A DNA stretch of 64,000 bases from NCBI RefSeq assembly GCF_023091745.1, contig NC_068933.1, forward strand, positions 21,580,001-21,644,000. The letters run 5' to 3'. Both the position numbers and the translations under genes were made by a program. The notes beneath the pieces were generated by a model. The model searched no databases and had not been told where the DNA came from. It was given only the letters and a program-made list of their open reading frames with translations. Position 1 is the stretch's first letter, and each line of letters begins with the position of its first letter. Below are positions 21,060 through 33,204 of this stretch, piece after piece. Source of the stretch: Budorcas taxicolor. Lineage: Eukaryota > Chordata > Mammalia > Artiodactyla > Bovidae.

Positions 21060-23018
21060 AGGTATGAGCAATTAAAAATCTAAGCTTTATGAAAGTAACA
21101 CAAAATAACTAAGAATTCGTCTTTCCATAGTACTGCTTTCACTAATGTGTTCATTTTAGCTATCCAAGTGTTTCTTGAAACTGTTTTTCTTTTCACAGAA
21201 GTAGAAATCACACTCCTTTTTCCTGTTACCACTGTTTTTTCCTTACACTGTGGTGATTGGTGCTTCATTGCCTCTGCCATTCTTTATTTAGTGTTTGCCT
21301 CTTAGACACCACAGGAGTCATTCTCATTATAGCCTTCCTTTGCTCAGTTCCTCTTATAGATCTCAACATAAGCTGTTCTGAAAAGTCATCCATATGCATA
21401 CATTTCTCAAGTCACTAGCATGCTTAACACCAGTGCATTATTTTGGAAGATATTAACATTCAGCTTAAATACTGTATATAGGCCAACATCATCTCATTCC
21501 CAGCCAGTGAGACATCAGAGAATACAGGCCAAGGGCAAACTATTTCAGAACCACCATGCTACTTATTTTTCCCCTATAGCTAATAAAATATTCCTACTTC
21601 CTTTTTTTTTTCCAAATAACCCCTGCTTTTGTTTTTTTTTTTTTTGGCCACAGTTGTTAATTATACTGTAACTTGAATAATATATCTGCATAATGTAGAA
21701 AAATTATAGTAGACATTTGTCTAAAACACAGTAGATTCTTAAAATAGGAAACTTTTAGAAAAGATTCTGAATAGCATCAATAATTTATGTCTTCTAATGT
21801 TAACATAAAAGAAAGAAAAAGAGAAGACTGTTCCTGCTTTAGCTTTCAACTAAAAACTGTGTAAGCTTCCTACGTGCTTTCAAGTTTTTACTTCTCAGTT
21901 ACTCTCAAGAAGGAACTGAATTCAGCTGTCGCTTTTCTAATACTTCAGACATGGAGCATCCAAGTCATTCATTTGGGAAAAAAGATGATCCTTACCCTTG
22001 CTCTCTTGGATTTTGATGAAAGACTGTTCAGTCTCAGGAATGCACTAATTTACCAAAGGTCCAGAATTCCATATTTACATTTCTTTTAAAAAAATTGCAC
22101 TAATGTAAGGATAACAGAAAGAGATTCATTGGAATCATTGCAGGTTACCGGAATTATCAGTATTTCCTTATCATTTATTCCATAAGAAATAAACCTATTT
22201 GTTTTATAATGAATGCTTCAATTGTGAAACTAATTTGGCTTATCTTAAAAATTCAAAAGGATGAATTAAAAGAGAATCTATACATCTGTGTTTAACAGCA
22301 AAAGGGAGAGTTCTCACAAGCTAGTCTAATACAGAAATACAATCTTTTATAACTTTAAAATCTCTATTACTTTAAAGAAATATCTTTGTGTAGGTACCAA
22401 AAACCAAATGCCATAAATTTGTTCAAAACTTATAATGTGTGATGGGACACCTATTAAATGCCTATCTTGAAATAAAGTCTAGGAAATTGTCAAGACTTAG
22501 AAGCAATTTGATTTTTAATAAGTGCTTACCTCATATTTGCACACGAATGCACTTGAGACATTAAAATATAAGTGTTACATCTGCAAAAGAATTTTTCTTT
22601 GCAGTGTTATCATACATGAGGATGTTTGCCTACTCAAATAAATACATATATAAATATAGACTCTCAGACATAATAGGTCCACTGCCCATCTGTGATCTCA
22701 GAAACATCAGGACAATCACTCCAGTGTTCTCTGCTTGGTCCAAAATCTGTTGCAGAGGAGGGAATCTCTAGTGAGGTGTCCTGAGGAACAGTAGAAGTTA
22801 ATTATGTCATCTACTAGCTCTGATTTCCTCTTCGTTATATATAGTTTCTATTTTCTAGTTTTGGTATTTTCTTTTGTCTCATAATTGTTTCAACCTTCTG
22901 GTTCAAAGCAAATAAAAGCTGTTCAATATTTACTTCGATAACTTTTCTTTCACATTGTATAACTAAAAAAACAAAAAACAAAAAACTGTCCAGAACTAAT
23001 ACAACTGTTTTTTTTGCA
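21060..23018. other. Intergenic, nothing recognised
   Basis: About 2 kb of AT-rich DNA. The short frames at 21420-21671 and 21874-22089 show no motif. Two short homopolymer tracts (T) lie near 21603 and 21634. Confidence 0.45.
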
Positions 23019-23268
23019 GTTTTGCTGAGATACATCTCTTTTCTGGAGGTACATTTCATATACCATAAAATTCACCCAGTGGAAGCATACAGTTCGATGG
23101 GGTTGTGCCACTGTCACTAAAGTCTAGTTTACTTTCTGTCTCAGACTTGCCTGTTTTGGACATTTCATATGAATGGATTAATATCATAGATGGCCTTTTG
23201 TGACTGTGTTTGTTACTCCGTATATTTTCAAAATTCATCCATATTTTGGCATATATTAGTACTACATT

Positions 23269-23400
23269 GGAGAAGGAAATGGCAACCCACTCCAGTGTTC
23301 TTGCCTGGGGAATCCCAGGGATGGGGGAGCCTGGTGGGTTGCTGTCTATGGGGTCACGCAGAGTCGGACACGACTGAAGCGACTTAGCAGCAGGAGCAGC
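23269..23400 (+). mobile_element. Bov-A monomer SINE with exact TSD
   Basis: Single Bov-A unit ending 'cttagcagcaggagcagc'. The 11 bp target duplication agtactacatt is exact (23258-23268, 23401-23411), and removing the insert restores the host L1 'tagtactacattta'. Confidence 0.95.
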
Positions 23401-23843
23401 AGTACTACATTTACTTTTAAGGCTCAATGATATCCCATTATTTGAATATGCCATGTTGTTTATCTACTTATCAATTGATGGGCATTTAGATTCTCTCCAC
23501 TTTTTTCTTTACTATGGAAAATGCTACTGTAAAATTCATGCAGAAGTTTCTGTGTTGACCCCATGTTTTCAGTTCTTCTGGACATATATCTGGCAGTAGA
23601 ACTCTAAGTCATAAACTAACCCTATTTGAGGGACTGCTGAACTGTTTTCCAAAATAGCTATGCTGTTTTAACAATCCCAGAAGCAATGTATGAAGGTTCC
23701 TTTTCTCCACATTCTCACCAACACTTATTATTCCTCCCTTTTATATTTTGTCCATACTGGTAGTCGTGAAGTAATATCTCATCTTGTTTTGATTTGCATT
23801 TCTCTAATGACTAACGATTTGAGCATTCTTCTGTGTGTTTATT

Positions 23844-24011
23844 TTTTAATATAAATTTATTTATTTTAATTGGAGGCTAATTACTTTACAGTATTGTAGT
23901 GTTTTGCCATGCATTGACATGAATCTGCCACGGTGTACATCTATTCCCCATCCTGAACCCCCCTCCCACCTCCCTCCCCATCCCATCCCTCTGGGTCATC
24001 CCAGTGCACCA
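23844..24011 (-). mobile_element. Ruminant L1 3' end inserted in L1M
   Basis: 'tggaggctaattactttaca', 'ttgccatgcattgacatgaa' and 'ctccctccccatcccatccc' are reverse-complement L1 3' UTR. The target duplication tgtgtttatt / tgtgttcatt (23834-23843, 24012-24021) has one mismatch. Confidence 0.8.
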
Positions 24012-25710
24012 TGTGTTCATTGACTATTTCCTTTGGAGAAGTAGTTATTCAAATCTTTTGTGTATGTCACATCTTTAATTGGGTTAGTTTTCTTTTTACT
24101 GTTGAATGATAGGAGTTCTTTATACATTCTGTATAAAGTTATTGGTCACATATATGACTTGCAAATATTTTATCTTATCCTGTGGGTTATCTTTTCACAT
24201 TATTAGTGGTATTCTTTGAGACACAGATTTCTTTTTAAAAACTTAACTAAATCAACTTAGCTTTTGAAAAATTTTATATATTCTATTTTATGTGTCATAA
24301 CTAAGAAGATATTGCCTGGCCCAAGATCAGGAAAATTTACTTCTGTGTTTTTTCCTAGGGGGTTATATAGTTTTAGTTCTTAAAATTAAATCTATGATCT
24401 AGTCAAATTATTTGTTTGTGTGTGTGTTATGAGGACTTTAAATTCATTCTTTTGAATGTGGATATCCAGTTGTTCCCACAGAATTATTTGAATGGCTCTA
24501 CTTTTCTTTATAAATTATTCTTATCCTTGTTCCTAAGTGTAAGGGTTTATTTCTGAGCTCCCAATTCTGTCCCATTGATATGTATGTCTATTGTTAATGC
24601 TAGTTACTGTAGCTTTGTCCTGGGTTTTGAAGTTAGAAAGTGAGACTTTCAACTTTTTCAAGAAGATTGTGTTTTTTATTTTTTGGTCCCTTCTATTTTT
24701 TCTTTGAGGGTTTCCTATTACAGGTTCATTAATTTGAAATCAGCTTGTAAATTCCTGCCCTCTCTCCAAAAGCTGGGATATTGAAAATGATTGTGTTGAC
24801 TCTGTGCATTAATTTGTAAAATATTGCTTTCTTAACATTATCATGTCTTCTGACCCATGAACATGGTATTTCTGTATATTTAGGGCATCTTTCTTTTTTC
24901 AGTTCTTCTAAATACTTAGTGTATGTCTTATTTTTTTAATATTAGAAATTTTATTATTTTTGTTACTATTTGAGTCTATTTTGTGAATTTTGTTTTCAGA
25001 TTGTTCATTGCTAATGCATAGAAAGTTTTTCTTTTTCTTTTTACAGAGAACCAACTTTTGCTTTTGTTGATATTCTCTATTGTTTTGCTATTCATGATTT
25101 CATTTATTTCTAATCGAATCTTTATAGTTCTTTCTACCTTTGATTAACTTTGCTGTTCTTTTTTCTTGAGGTGGAAGATGGGAATATTAATTTGAGTTCT
25201 TATTTCTTAATGTACACCTTTACATATATCAGTTCTCTTCTATGAACAGCTTTATCTGTGTCACATAACTTATGGAATAATATATCATTTTCATTTATCT
25301 CAAAGTATTTTCTTTTGTGATTTTTTTTCTTTGATTCTTTGTTTTATTGGCTATGTAGACCTGTGTTTTTTGATTTATACATGTTTGTATACTTTACAGA
25401 GATCTAAGTGTTTCAACAAAGTTTTAAGTGTGCTCTAGGGATGGTGCTTTTAAGGCGTTCCAAATATGATCAGATCTCTTTACTGCCTACAGTGCTGCTA
25501 AATTTGGGCTACCGTACTAACTGATCCGGGAGGAGAGAAAGAATAGTGAAAATGTGAAAATGTCGCAGACCTTATGTCTTACAGATGTTCAGCGGTTTCT
25601 CTTGAAAACATGATATTTCATTTGTTCTGAGTCTTTGTTACTTACCAGGATTCTGAAATGGTGCATGGTAGTTGTTTTGCCCATATTTTCGTTGTTTTAG
25701 AGAGTGAGTG

Positions 25711-25831
25711 GAGAAGGAAATGGCAACCCACTCCAGTGTTCTTGCCTGCAGAAACCCAGGGACGGGGGAGCCTGGTGGGCTGCCGTCTGTGGGGTCGCAC
25801 AGAGTTGGACATGACTGAAGTGACTTAGTAG
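25711..25831 (+). mobile_element. Bov-A monomer SINE with exact TSD
   Basis: One Bov-A unit ending 'gtgacttagtag'. The exact 13 bp target duplication tagagagtgagtg lies at 25698-25710 and 25832-25844. Confidence 0.95.
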
Positions 25832-26104
25832 TAGAGAGTGAGTGAGTTCACAAAGTTGCTCACTGCTATCCTGAAAGCAAATTTCCCAGAATGACTTAAT
25901 TTTCACAAAGAGTTTTGAGTCATGGTGTTTTTAATCTCCATTTTCAATGAAGTGAATCACAGTCCAGAAATGAAACAGTTTATTTAAGATCATGCTCCTT
26001 GTTTATAACAGAATTTAACCAAGTCTTTTATTCCTTTTCTCTAGTACCATATTCTTTTCACCATATCACAGCTCCTTCATTTTACTACTATTTACTTAAA
26101 TCTT

Positions 26105-26215
26105 AGATGCCTTAACCTGGAATAAATCTCAGAAATATTCAGGTTCCAGCTTCTTATTTTACAGATGAAGAAGCTGCAGTCTGAAGAGGTAAAGTGCCTT
26201 GCAAGAGGTTTTATT
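26105..26215 (-). mobile_element. MIR SINE remnant
   Basis: 'cttattttacagatgaagaa' and 'gaggtaaagtgccttgcaag' are the reverse complement of the MIR core. Confidence 0.6.
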
Positions 26216-26249
26216 GCTAGCCACTTTAATGCATGCTCTGTGCACTTTG

Positions 26250-28082
26250 GCCTCAGTTCAGTTCAGTCGCTTAGTCGTGTCTGACTCTTTGTGACCCCAT
26301 GAATTGCAGCACGCCAGGCCTCCCTGTCCATCACTAACTCCCGGAGTTCACTCAGATTCGTTTCCATCGAGTCAGTGATGCCATCCAGCCATCTCATCCT
26401 CTGTCGTCCCCTTCTCCTCCTGCCCCCAATCCCTCCCAACATCAAAGTCTTTTCCAATGAGTCAACTCTTCGCATGAGGTGGCCAAAGTACTGGAGTTTC
26501 AGCTTTAGCATCATTCCTTCTAAAAAATCCCAGGGCTGATCTCCTTCAGAATGGACTGCTTAGATCTCCTTGCAATCCAAGGAACTCTCAAGAGTCTTCT
26601 CCAACACCACAGTTCAAAAGCACCAGTTCTTCGGCACTCAGCCTTCTTCACAGTCCAACTCTCACATCCATACATGACCATAGGAAAAACCATAGCCTTG
26701 ACTAGACGGACCTTAGTCGGCAAAGTAATGTCTCTGCTTTTGAATATGCTATCTAGGTTGGTCATAACTTTTCTTCCAAGGAGTAAACGTCTTTTAATTT
26801 CATGGCTGCAGTCACCATCTGCAGTGATTTTGGAGCCCCCAAAAATAAAGTCTGACACTGTTTCCATTGTTTCCCCATCTATTTCCCATGAAGTGATGGG
26901 ACCAGATGCCATGATCTTTGTTTTCTGAATGTTGAGCTTTAAGCAGACTTTTTCACTCTCCTCTTTCACTTTTATCAAGAGGCTTTTGAGTTCCTCTTCA
27001 CTTTCTGCCATAAGGGTGGTGTCATCTGCATATCTGAGGTTGTTGATAATTCTCCCAGCAATCTTGATTCCAGCTTGTGTTTCCTCCAGCCCAGCATTTC
27101 TCATGATGTACTCTGCATAGAAGTTCAATAATCAGGGTGACAATATACAGCCTTGACGTACTCCTTTTCCTATTTGGAACCAGTCTGTAGTTCCATGTCC
27201 AGTTCTAACTGTTGCTTCCTGACCTGCATACAGATTTCTCAAGAGGCAGGTCAGGTGGTCTGGTATTCCCATCTCTCTCAGAATTTTCCACAGGTTATTG
27301 TGATCCACACAGTCAAAGGCTTTGGCATAGTCAATAAAGCAGACATAGATGTTTTTCTGGAACTTTCTTGCTTTTTCCATGATCCAGCAGATGTTGGCAA
27401 TTTGATCTCTGGTTCCTCTGCCTTTTCTAAAACCAGCTTGAACATCAGGGAGTTCACGGTTCATGTATTGCTGAAGTCTGGCTTGGAGAATTTTGAGCAT
27501 TACTTTACTAGCATGTGAGATGAGTGCATTTGTGCAGTAGTTTGAGCATTCTTTGGCATTGCCTTTCTTTGGGATTGGAATGAAAACTGACCTTTTCCAG
27601 TCCTGTGGCCACTGCTGAGTTTTCCAAATTTGCTGGTATATTGAGTGCAGCACTTTCACAGCATCATCTTTCAGGATTTGAAACAGCTCAACTGGAATTC
27701 CATCACCTCCACTAGCTTTGTTCGTAGTGATGCTTTCTAAGGCCCACTTGGCTTCACATTCCAGAATGTCTGGCTCTAGATGGGGTGATCACACCATCGT
27801 GACTGTCTTGGTTGTGAAGATCTTTCTTGTACAGTTCTGTGTATTCTTGCCACCTCTTCTTAATATCTTCAGCTTCTGTTAGGTCCATACCATTTCTGTC
27901 CTTTATCGAGCCCATTTTTGCATGAAATGTTCCCTTGGTATCTCTAATTTTCTTGAAGAGATCTCTAGTCTTTCCCATTCTATTGTTTTCCTCTATTTCT
28001 TTACATTAATCACTGAAGAAGGCTTTCTTATCTCTTCTTGCTATTCTTTGGAACTCTGCATTCAGATGCTTATATCTTCTAC
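26250..28082 (-). mobile_element. BovB LINE, 1.8 kb copy with most of the RT
   Basis: Starts at the left with the 3' terminal 'cagttcagttcagtcgctta' and runs through the C-terminal domain, the RT core and the linker. It breaks off near 28082 in the 'gcattcagatgcttatat' block. The endonuclease half is absent, so it is 5'-truncated. Identity among the long copies in this window looks high, suggesting a fairly young insertion. Confidence 0.95.
26520..27659 (-). pseudogene. BovB reverse transcriptase fragment, one in-frame stop
   Basis: The reverse-strand frame reads through the RT core from KVLHSI to DIQ-type downstream sequence. It contains the motif A region FIDYAKAFDCVDH, GVRQGCILSP and the catalytic YADD (27021-27032). 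A single TGA at 27132-27134 falls between GCILSP and NFYAEY, in the position of the consensus Cys codon. The same frame continues for another ~200 codons until TAG at 26520-26522. There a one-base deletion relative to the consensus 'gggatttctttggaagg' shifts the tail into the frame at 26263-26514 (MMLKLKLQYFGHLMRRVDSL). Upstream, a further frameshift near 27700-27780 separates the linker frame (27754-27978). Disabled copy of an RTE polyprotein. Confidence 0.9.
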
Positions 28083-28249
28083 TGACTCCAATTGAATGGT
28101 GAGTTACTGAAGAAATTTATTGTAGACATAAGGAGACAATTACTATCTTCAAATCAATTATTTATTCTGATTTGAGTCTCAGTACAGTCCTACAAATTTC
28201 ATTTTTTTTTCTAGAGTGGTGATGCTCTAGTTACCTCTTAGATGTATTT
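28083..28249. other. Short intergenic segment
   Basis: Nothing recognised between the BovB and the next old repeat. Confidence 0.4.
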
Positions 28250-28785
28250 GTTTTCTTTTGCTGTGTAAAAAACTTCCACAAGGTTTGCAGCATAAAGCAA
28301 TACCAGGTAGTATTTCATAGTTCTGTATTCAGACACACAAGCATGACTTGATTGGTTAATCTTCTCACACAATCACGTGGCCAAAATAAAAATGTTGAAA
28401 GGATACATTCTCATGTGTTGACTTGGGGTACTCTTTCAAACTCATTCAGGTTGTTGGCAAAATTTAGTTCCTTGTAGTCATAGGGATTAGGTCTCTGTTC
28501 TCTTTCTGGGTTTTAAGTGAGGGTTACTCTCAGTTATTTTCCCAAAGCCTTGAGTGAAAACTCTTCCTCCCTTTGAATCCCTTTTATGCTTTAAATCTCT
28601 TCAAGAGCTAAATTCTTTTAAGGGTGAGCTCATCTGATTAGCCACACTCACCTAGGATAATGTCCTTTCTAGAATCAGTTGATTAGAGACCATAATTCTA
28701 TCCATAAAATTGTTTTACAGAGGCATGTTTCACAGAGAGTATGCTTTGACTGGATAACTGGGAGAAAATGAATGTGCCCAAAGGA
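28250..28785. mobile_element. Old mammalian interspersed repeat
   Basis: 'ttttgctgtgtaaaaaactt', 'catagttctgtattcagaca', 'gttccttgtagtcataggga' and 'aattctatccataaaattg' follow the same old repeat type as 5390-6075. Class uncertain. Confidence 0.5.
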
Positions 28786-29094
28786 ATGGAAATTTGGGAA
28801 GCCACCTTAAAATTCTAATGCAATAGATATACATTTCTTTTCTTTTTTAACAATTTTATTTGGCTTTCAGAGAAGATTATTTGGCCCATGCACATTCACT
28901 GAAGATAGTACATAACCTGATACACACTTCAAATTTCATTATGCCCAGTTGTCATTGGGTTTAAGAAAGAAACATAAGGTTCAGCCTAGATTTGATATTA
29001 GTAGATAGAAGAGAATCTGCATGTCAAGGGCACATAGAGAAAACAATGTAAATCATATATATTATAATATAATATTAAAAGATAATAAAAACAT

Positions 29095-29098
<4 letters not shown>
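28786..29098. other. Intergenic, nothing recognised
   Basis: AT-rich, no gene signal. Confidence 0.4.

Positions 29099-29139
<41 letters not shown>
29099..29139 (+). repeat. (TG)n microsatellite at a SINE end
   Basis: About 20 uninterrupted TG units directly joined to the 3' end of a reverse-oriented Bov-tA. Likely polymorphic. Confidence 0.97.
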
Positions 29140-29140
<1 letters not shown>

Positions 29141-29332
29141 TGACTCTTTTGTGACCCGATGGACTATAGCCCTCCAGGCTCCTCTGTCCATGGGACTTTC
29201 CAGGCAAGAACACTGTAGTGAGTTGCCATTCACTTCTGCAGGGGATCTTCCCCACCCAGGGATTGAACCTGTGTCCACATCTCTTGCATTGGTAGGTGGA
29301 TTCTTTACCAATGAGCCACCTGGGAAACCCAA
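29138..29332 (-). mobile_element. Bov-tA SINE
   Basis: Reverse orientation, with the head at the right ('ccaatgagccacctgggaaa'). Its terminal 'gtgtctgactc' merges with the (TG)n run. Confidence 0.93.
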
Positions 29333-30576
29333 ACATAATGCATATTTTAAGTATACAGTATATTTTCCCCACTTGAATCAAATTTACTAAAATGTAAACC
29401 TGTAGTTTTTGTTGGTTAGTTAAACACCAGTTGATGAGTTAAAAAAAAGTCAGCCTACACCCTCAAGAATTTATATTTTGTAACAAATTTCCTTTGTAAA
29501 ACTATAACCAAAAGTTATCTGCAAAAATGTGCTTGTAGATGAAGCCAGGTAACAATTATGACCCAAGTCATTTTTAGCTTCTACAATTGACTGTTAAGCA
29601 ATCCAATGTAAATTATTATGTTTAATTAAACAATATAGCATAATAGTCACGTTGACTGTAAGAAGACCATTTTCTTTTCAAAGATGTTGAATACATTGAT
29701 TATTTCCAGAGAGAACTGAAATGTCCCGTTACTGAAGACATTTTTCTTTGTCAGTGGAAGAAAATGAAGTTAGAATTTCTCAAATTGCTCAATAGTATTT
29801 TCACTTGAAAGTGTGTTTCTGACACTTATTACACTTTAATTTTTTTTCTTCAGAACTCCACAAGTCAATCACAATTTTCCTTTGCTTTCAGCATTTGTTA
29901 TAATTACTTTTGTCCTATAATGTTGTTAAATCTTATACTAGGCAGAAGCAAGGACAAATATCTCAGTTTATACCTTTCTTTCTACAAGTTATAAATCCCT
30001 ACTGCTTCCAAGGAGTGTAAGAGAATGATAGTGGAGAAATAATACTACAGAATCACCTTTTTGAAATTTAATTTCCATTTTTAAACGTTGCTTTTCTAAT
30101 TAGGTATGCATGTGGACAAGAGTTTTTAAAAGTAAAATGATGTTCCTTAAACAGTATCTGAATATTGGTTCACCACCATCAGCTGCAGATACTGGAGTTT
30201 CTCATAAAATTGCAACAAAAATGAACCTCTTCTCATCTTTATCCTTGTAGAAATTGTAATCAAATCTTGGTTCACTGAAGAAATTCTATTCTATCAATGA
30301 GTTATGTCCAGGAACTTATCTAAGTGTTTTAACTCTGAAAAAACATAATCCTGTAATGACTCCTTTTATCTTAAATAATGATCATCTGTGTATTTCAACT
30401 TGAGGAATTTTTTTTTCAGGACTCCAGCCACCCCACTAGAAAAGTGTGATCATTTGTAGAGTAGTTTATGACCAGTCCTGTAGTTCACAGGATTCTACAG
30501 ACTCTTGGAAGTTGTCCAGAGGCAATCTATAACTCAGTAACACTGGGGACATGTAATCATATTATAGACTATAAAA
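29333..30576. other. Intergenic, nothing recognised
   Basis: About 1.2 kb AT-rich DNA with no open frame or repeat I can name. Confidence 0.45.
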
Positions 30577-30655
30577 ATGTCCATGGACAGATGAGCCTGG
30601 CAGGCTACAGTTTGTAGGGTTGCAAAGAGTCAATCATGTCTAAAGCAACTTATCT
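30577..30655 (+). mobile_element. Bov-A SINE 3' scrap
   Basis: 'gtccatggacagatgagcct' to 'gcaaagagtcaatcatgtct', the last ~75 bp of a Bov-A unit. Confidence 0.75.
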
Positions 30656-30697
30656 CACAGATATTAAAATGTTTAATATCAGTTTATTATGATAATG

Positions 30698-30914
30698 AGC
30701 TTCCCTGGAAGCTCAGTCAGTAAAGAATCTGCCTGCAGTACAGGAGACCCAGGTTTGATCCCTGGATTGGGAAGATCCCCTGGAGAAGGTAATGGCAAAC
30801 CACTCCAGTATTCTTGCCTGGAAAATCCCATGGACAGAGGAGCCTGACAGATTATAGTCCTTGGGATCACAAGAGTCAGACACCACTTAGCGACTAAACC
30901 ACCACCACCGCCAT
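30698..30914 (+). mobile_element. Bov-tA SINE
   Basis: Complete head 'gagcttccctggaagctcag', B-box-like 'ggtttgatccctggattggg', tail (acc)n. It follows the SINE scrap at 30577 in the same orientation. Confidence 0.93.
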
Positions 30915-31513
30915 CATTATAACAATTGAATAAATCAACACATGCACTAAATATAGTCAGCCTTCCATAAATGTGGTGTTCCATGTTTGTGGATTCAACC
31001 AACCCCAGATCAAAACTGTTTTTTAAAAAACCCAGGAGTTTTGAAAAAGCAAGATTTGAATTTGCTGCATGCCTGTAACTACTTGTTATTCAGTTGCTAA
31101 GTCATGTCTGACTCTTTGTGACCCCATGAATTGCAGTACATAAGGCTTAACTGTCCTTCACTATCTCCTGGAATTTGCTCAAACTCCTCTCTATTGAGTT
31201 GGTGATGCCATCCAGCCATCTTAGGCTCTGTCACCCACTTATCCTCCTATCCTCAATCTTTCTCAGCATATGGATTTTTTCCAGGGAGTCAGACCTTCAC
31301 ATCTGATGGCCAAAGTATTGGAGCTTCAGCTTTAGCGTGAATCCTTCAAGTGATTATTCAGGGTTAATTTCCTTTAGGATTGACTGGTTTGATCTCCTTG
31401 CTGTCCAGGAAGCTCTCAAGAGTCTTCTCCAGCACTGTAGTTGGAAAGCATCAATTCTTCAGTGCTCAGCCTTCTTTATGCCAGTTGTCACATGTGCACA
31501 TGACTACCGGAAA

Positions 31514-32207
31514 TATTACCAAGAGGTTTGTAGTGGTGTTCGGCTACTTGCTGCTCAAAAGTCAATAAACAGGCCAGGTTGGTGGAAGAGAAATGTTGCT
31601 TTATTTCAGATGCTGGTGACTTGCGGGTAGGAGGAGGGTTGCCAACATCTGTCCAAAGGTTGACTCCCCACCCACCCCGACAGGCAAGGGGTGAGAGCTC
31701 TTATAGACAGAGTCGGGGAGAGGGGTGTTATATGCAGGAACAGCATAGTCATCTCTAGCAGTCATCTTCAAATTGGTCATCAATGGGTCTGACCAGCATC
31801 ATCTTGATTGTTTTAGGTAGTTAATCTTCAGTTCCGGGGACCATTTGTTCCCATTTCTTTGTGGTCAGTTCTCAGAATTGTGGCAGCCCATGTCCTGGGT
31901 ACTGTCTGGTCAACATGTAGTTAACTTTTCCACCTGGCATTTTGGTATCTACAAGACAGCTCACAAGATATGGCTCAGAATATTATTTATCTATAGTCCT
32001 AGGGCAAGAACTAAGATCTTTGACTTTACTTAAAGACTATATTATTATTGTTTGGTCTTCTTTGACTGTTTTCTTTTTCTTTTTTTTTTTTTTCTCATGT
32101 TCTCATTTCTCTGATTAAACTTACTCTTTGACCAAAGTTTCCACAGACAAAAGACAGGCAGAGGACATGGGGGCAGGGCAATGACAATAGGGTCCTGCTC
32201 CATTTCA
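31514..32207 (-). mobile_element. Solo ERV LTR inside BovB, TSD gaaa
   Basis: 694 bp bounded by the 4 bp duplication gaaa at 31510-31513 and 32208-32211. On the minus strand it begins TGAAATGG, and AATAAAG (31599-31605) precedes the R/U5 end. The terminal dinucleotide is TA where CA is expected, consistent with one transition. No gag, pol or env remains, so it is a recombinational solo LTR. Family resembles bovine ERV LTRs with 4 bp duplications (class I type). Confidence 0.8.
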
Positions 32208-32288
32208 GAAAAACCGTAGCTTTGGCTATAGGGAACTTTTTTGGGAAAGTGACATCTCTGCTTCTAATACACTGTCTAGGTTTGTCAT

Positions 32289-32499
32289 TCCCACATAGCT
32301 CAGTCGGTAAAGAATCTGCCTGCAATGCAGGAGACCAGGATTCAATCCTTGGGTCAGAAAGATCCCCTGGAGTAGGAAATGGCAACCCACTCCAGTAATC
32401 TTGCCTGGGGGATCCCATGGACAGAGGAGCCTGGCAGGCTATAGTCCATGAAGTCACAAGAGTCAGACACAACTTAGTGACTAAATCACCACCACCAAC
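32289..32499 (+). mobile_element. Bov-tA SINE inside BovB, exact TSD
   Basis: Full Bov-tA ending 'ctaaatcaccaccaccaac'. The 8 bp duplication tttgtcat at 32281-32288 and 32500-32507 is BovB sequence. Confidence 0.93.
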
Positions 32500-32753
32500 T
32501 TTGTCATCACTTTCCTTCCAAGGAGCAAGTGTCTGTTAATTTCATGACTGAAGTCACCATCCACAGAAATTTTGGAGCCCAAGAAAATAAAGTCTGTCAC
32601 TGTTTGCATTTTTGCCCCATTTATTTGCCATGAAGTTATGGGACAGGATGCCATAATCTTCATTTTTTGAATGCTGAGTTTTAAGCCAACTTTTCTACTC
32701 TCCTCTTTCACCTTCATCAAGAGGCTCTATAGTTCCTCTTTATTTTCTGCCAT

Positions 32754-33204
32754 TCAGTTCAGTTCAGTTCAGTTGCTCAGTCCTGTCCGACTCTTTGCGA
32801 CCCCGTGAACTGCAGCACGCCAGACCTCCCTGTCCATCACCAACTCCCGGAGTTCACTCAAACTTATTTTCATCGAGTCAGTGATGCCATCCAGCCGTCT
32901 CATCCTCTGTCGTCCCCTTCTCCTCCTGCCCCCATCCCTCCCAGCATCAAAGTCTTTTCCAATAAGTCAACTCTTCACATGAGGTGGCCGAAGTATTGGG
33001 GTTTCAGCTTTAGCATCATTCCTTCCAAAGAACACCCAGGACTGATCTCCTTTAGAATGGACTGGTTGGATCTCCTTGCAGTCCAAGGGACTCTCAAGAG
33101 TCTTCTCCAACACCACAGTTCAAAAGCATCAATTCTTCAGCACTCAATTTCTTCACAGTTCAACTCTCGCATCCATACATAACTACTGGAAAAACCATAG
33201 CCTT
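32754..33204 (-). mobile_element. BovB LINE inserted in BovB
   Basis: A second 3' BovB end ('ttcagttcagttcagttgct') starts right after host sequence 'ttctgccat' and runs to 'accatagcctt', where host BovB resumes with 'atctgcatatctg'. About 12 bp of host target ('aagggtggtgtc') is missing and no duplication is seen. Same orientation as the host. Confidence 0.88.

Larger units (their letters stand above)
23020..25440 (-). mobile_element. L1M, 2.4 kb 3' portion, twice interrupted
   Basis: Reverse-complement L1 with characteristic stretches: 'tttcatataccataaaattc', 'ttttgatttgcatttctcta', 'gacttgcaaatattttatct', 'gtcccattgatatgtatgtc' and 'caacttttgcttttgttgat'. It is interrupted by Bov-A (23269-23400) and an L1 3' end (23844-24011). 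No usable reading frame remains. Confidence 0.8.
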
